Part shown: positions 6,031 through 6,883 of the stretch, piece by piece | Numbering within the stretch: position 1 is the stretch's first letter | How the letters are laid out: every line of letters starts with the position of its first letter | DNA from: Thiolapillus brandeum | GTDB taxonomy: Bacteria; Pseudomonadota; Gammaproteobacteria; Chromatiales; Chromatiaceae | Length of the DNA: 6,883 nt | NCBI GenBank assembly: GCA_011051425.1 | Contig: DRLF01000300.1 | Location: 1-6,883, forward strand | Direction: 5' to 3' | Notes under the pieces: model-generated | Told to the model about the DNA's origin: nothing | The model's database searches: none | What the model saw: the letters and a program-made list of their open reading frames with translations, nothing else | Made by a program: the position numbers and the translations under genes

Positions 6031-6883
6031 TGAGTCCCGGCAATAAAAAAACGCTTTGATCAGGTCTTGCTGACCTTTTGTGTCTTCCACCTGATTGATT
6101 TTCTGGCGAAATTTTGCGGCTCCCCGCAGATGCCTGCTGTACCAGGCGATGTGTTTGCGCGCGATGCGCACGCCATGCCGCTGGCCATACAGGCTGTACA
6201 GCGCTTCCAGGTGCTCCAGCAGCAGATCCCCAATCCACTGCGATTCCGGCTCCTGCAACTGCTCGCCGGTGGCGAGATAGTGGGCAATCTGGCGAAAGAT
6301 CCATGGCCTGCCCTGTGCTGCACGGCCTATCATGATAGCGTCAGCGCCGGTAAATTTCAGCACCTGTTTTGCCTTTTTTTCATCCTGAATATCGCCATTG
6401 GCAACCACCGGAATGCTAACTGCCTGTTTTACTTCGCGAATGGTTTCGTACTCCGCTTCACCCGCAAATTTGCAGGCGCGGGTGCGGCCATGCACCGACA
6501 GCATCCGGATGCCGCTTTCTTCGGCAATTCTGGCGATAGTGGGAGCATTGATGCTTTGCCTGTCCCAGCCGGTGCGCATTTTCAGGCTCACGGGCACGTC
6601 TACGGCGCCGACGACAGCTTCCAGTATGCGCCCCACCAGCCTCTCGTCGCGCATCAGCGCTGAGCCGGCGGCTACCTTGCAGACTTTCTTCGCCGGGCAG
6701 CCCATGTTGATGTCGATGATCTCCGCGCCGTAATCCACATTGATACGGGCAGCCAGGGCGAGTTTTTCGGGATCCGTACCCACGATCTGCACCGCGATAG
6801 GGGAGTCTTCTCCTTCGTGATGCAGGCGGGTCTGGGTTTTCCTGCTGCCCCAAAGGCTGGTATCTGCGCTGATCATTTCCGAT
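6013..6883 (-). CDS. dusB: tRNA-dihydrouridine synthase B, 5' end cut by window edge
   Basis: DusB is an FMN- and NADPH-dependent enzyme that reduces a D-loop uridine of tRNA (U17 in E. coli) to dihydrouridine. About 289 residues are visible; by alignment with the 321-residue E. coli protein, some 38 N-terminal residues, including the FMN-contacting PMAG segment, lie beyond the window. Counting from the internal Met at 6876, the visible motifs are IDINMGCPAKKV (54-65), whose Cys60 matches the catalytic cysteine near position 100 of the full protein, then LKMRTGW, HGRTRACKFAGEAEY, VVANGDI and GADAIMIGRAAQGRPWIF, all typical of the TIM-barrel core. The C-terminal helical domain contains RIARKHIAWYSRHL. 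The Met at 6876 is not the start, since the frame runs in from the edge with SEM, as in the family. It heads the fis operon, as in E. coli. Confidence 0.95.
   Translation of the reverse strand, partial: SEMISADTSLWGSRKTQTRLHHEGEDSPIAVQIVGTDPEKLALAARINVDYGAEIIDINMGCPAKKVCKVAAGSALMRDERLVGRILEAVVGAVDVPVSLKMRTGWDRQSINAPTIARIAEESGIRMLSVHGRTRACKFAGEAEYETIREVKQAVSIPVVANGDIQDEKKAKQVLKFTGADAIMIGRAAQGRPWIFRQIAHYLATGEQLQEPESQWIGDLLLEHLEALYSLYGQRHGVRIARKHIAWYSRHLRGAAKFRQKINQVEDTKGQQDLIKAFFYCRDSRGKAA

Noticed and set aside
6017..6304. N-terminal extension of the fis frame
   Set aside because: It lies over the dusB C-terminal coding region in another frame, and Fis proteins do not carry such an extension.
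6067..6663. 198-residue plus-strand open frame
   Set aside because: Antisense to the dusB coding region.

Overview
The window looks like the chromosome of a non-enteric gammaproteobacterium. The order dusB-fis-purH-purD on one strand (here the minus strand) is a known gammaproteobacterial arrangement, seen for example in Pseudomonas, and Fis itself is essentially a gammaproteobacterial protein. I cannot name the genus.

Right part (about 2330-6883, all minus strand, GC-rich). Transcription runs from right to left through dusB (tRNA dihydrouridine synthase B, cut by the window edge), fis (nucleoid protein), purH (the last two steps of IMP synthesis), purD (GAR synthetase) and a small VanZ-like membrane protein. 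Spacing is tight: a 4-base dusB/fis overlap, 61 nt fis-purH, 13 nt purH-purD and 31 nt purD-vanZ. No terminator is evident between them. This reads as one housekeeping operon combining RNA modification, growth-phase chromatin control and purine synthesis, with a membrane protein at its end.

Left part (about 1-2373, visibly lower GC). The first ~96 bases are the C-terminal part of an AlaC/YfdZ-like class I aminotransferase on the plus strand. Its similarity to the family stops abruptly and it ends on an unrelated short tail, so the gene has lost its true 3' end. Pointing toward it is a secreted papain-like (C1A) cysteine peptidase on the minus strand, whose last residues are encoded by the antisense of the aminotransferase remnant. 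Divergent from the peptidase is a secreted protein of unknown function (plus strand) with an LNADMLDGxHASEF motif. It converges on, and overlaps by 44 bases, the 3' end of the VanZ-like gene.

The roughly 500-base divergent intergenic region holds a candidate FNR/ANR-type site, two 9-bp direct repeats 21 bp apart, and a 215-bp stretch that looks like a degenerate IS5-type miniature element with imperfect terminal inverted repeats and TTAG on both sides. The simplest reading is that a lower-GC accessory segment (peptidase plus secreted protein) was joined into the chromosome by a rearrangement that broke the aminotransferase gene. No CRISPR array, tRNA or rRNA is visible.
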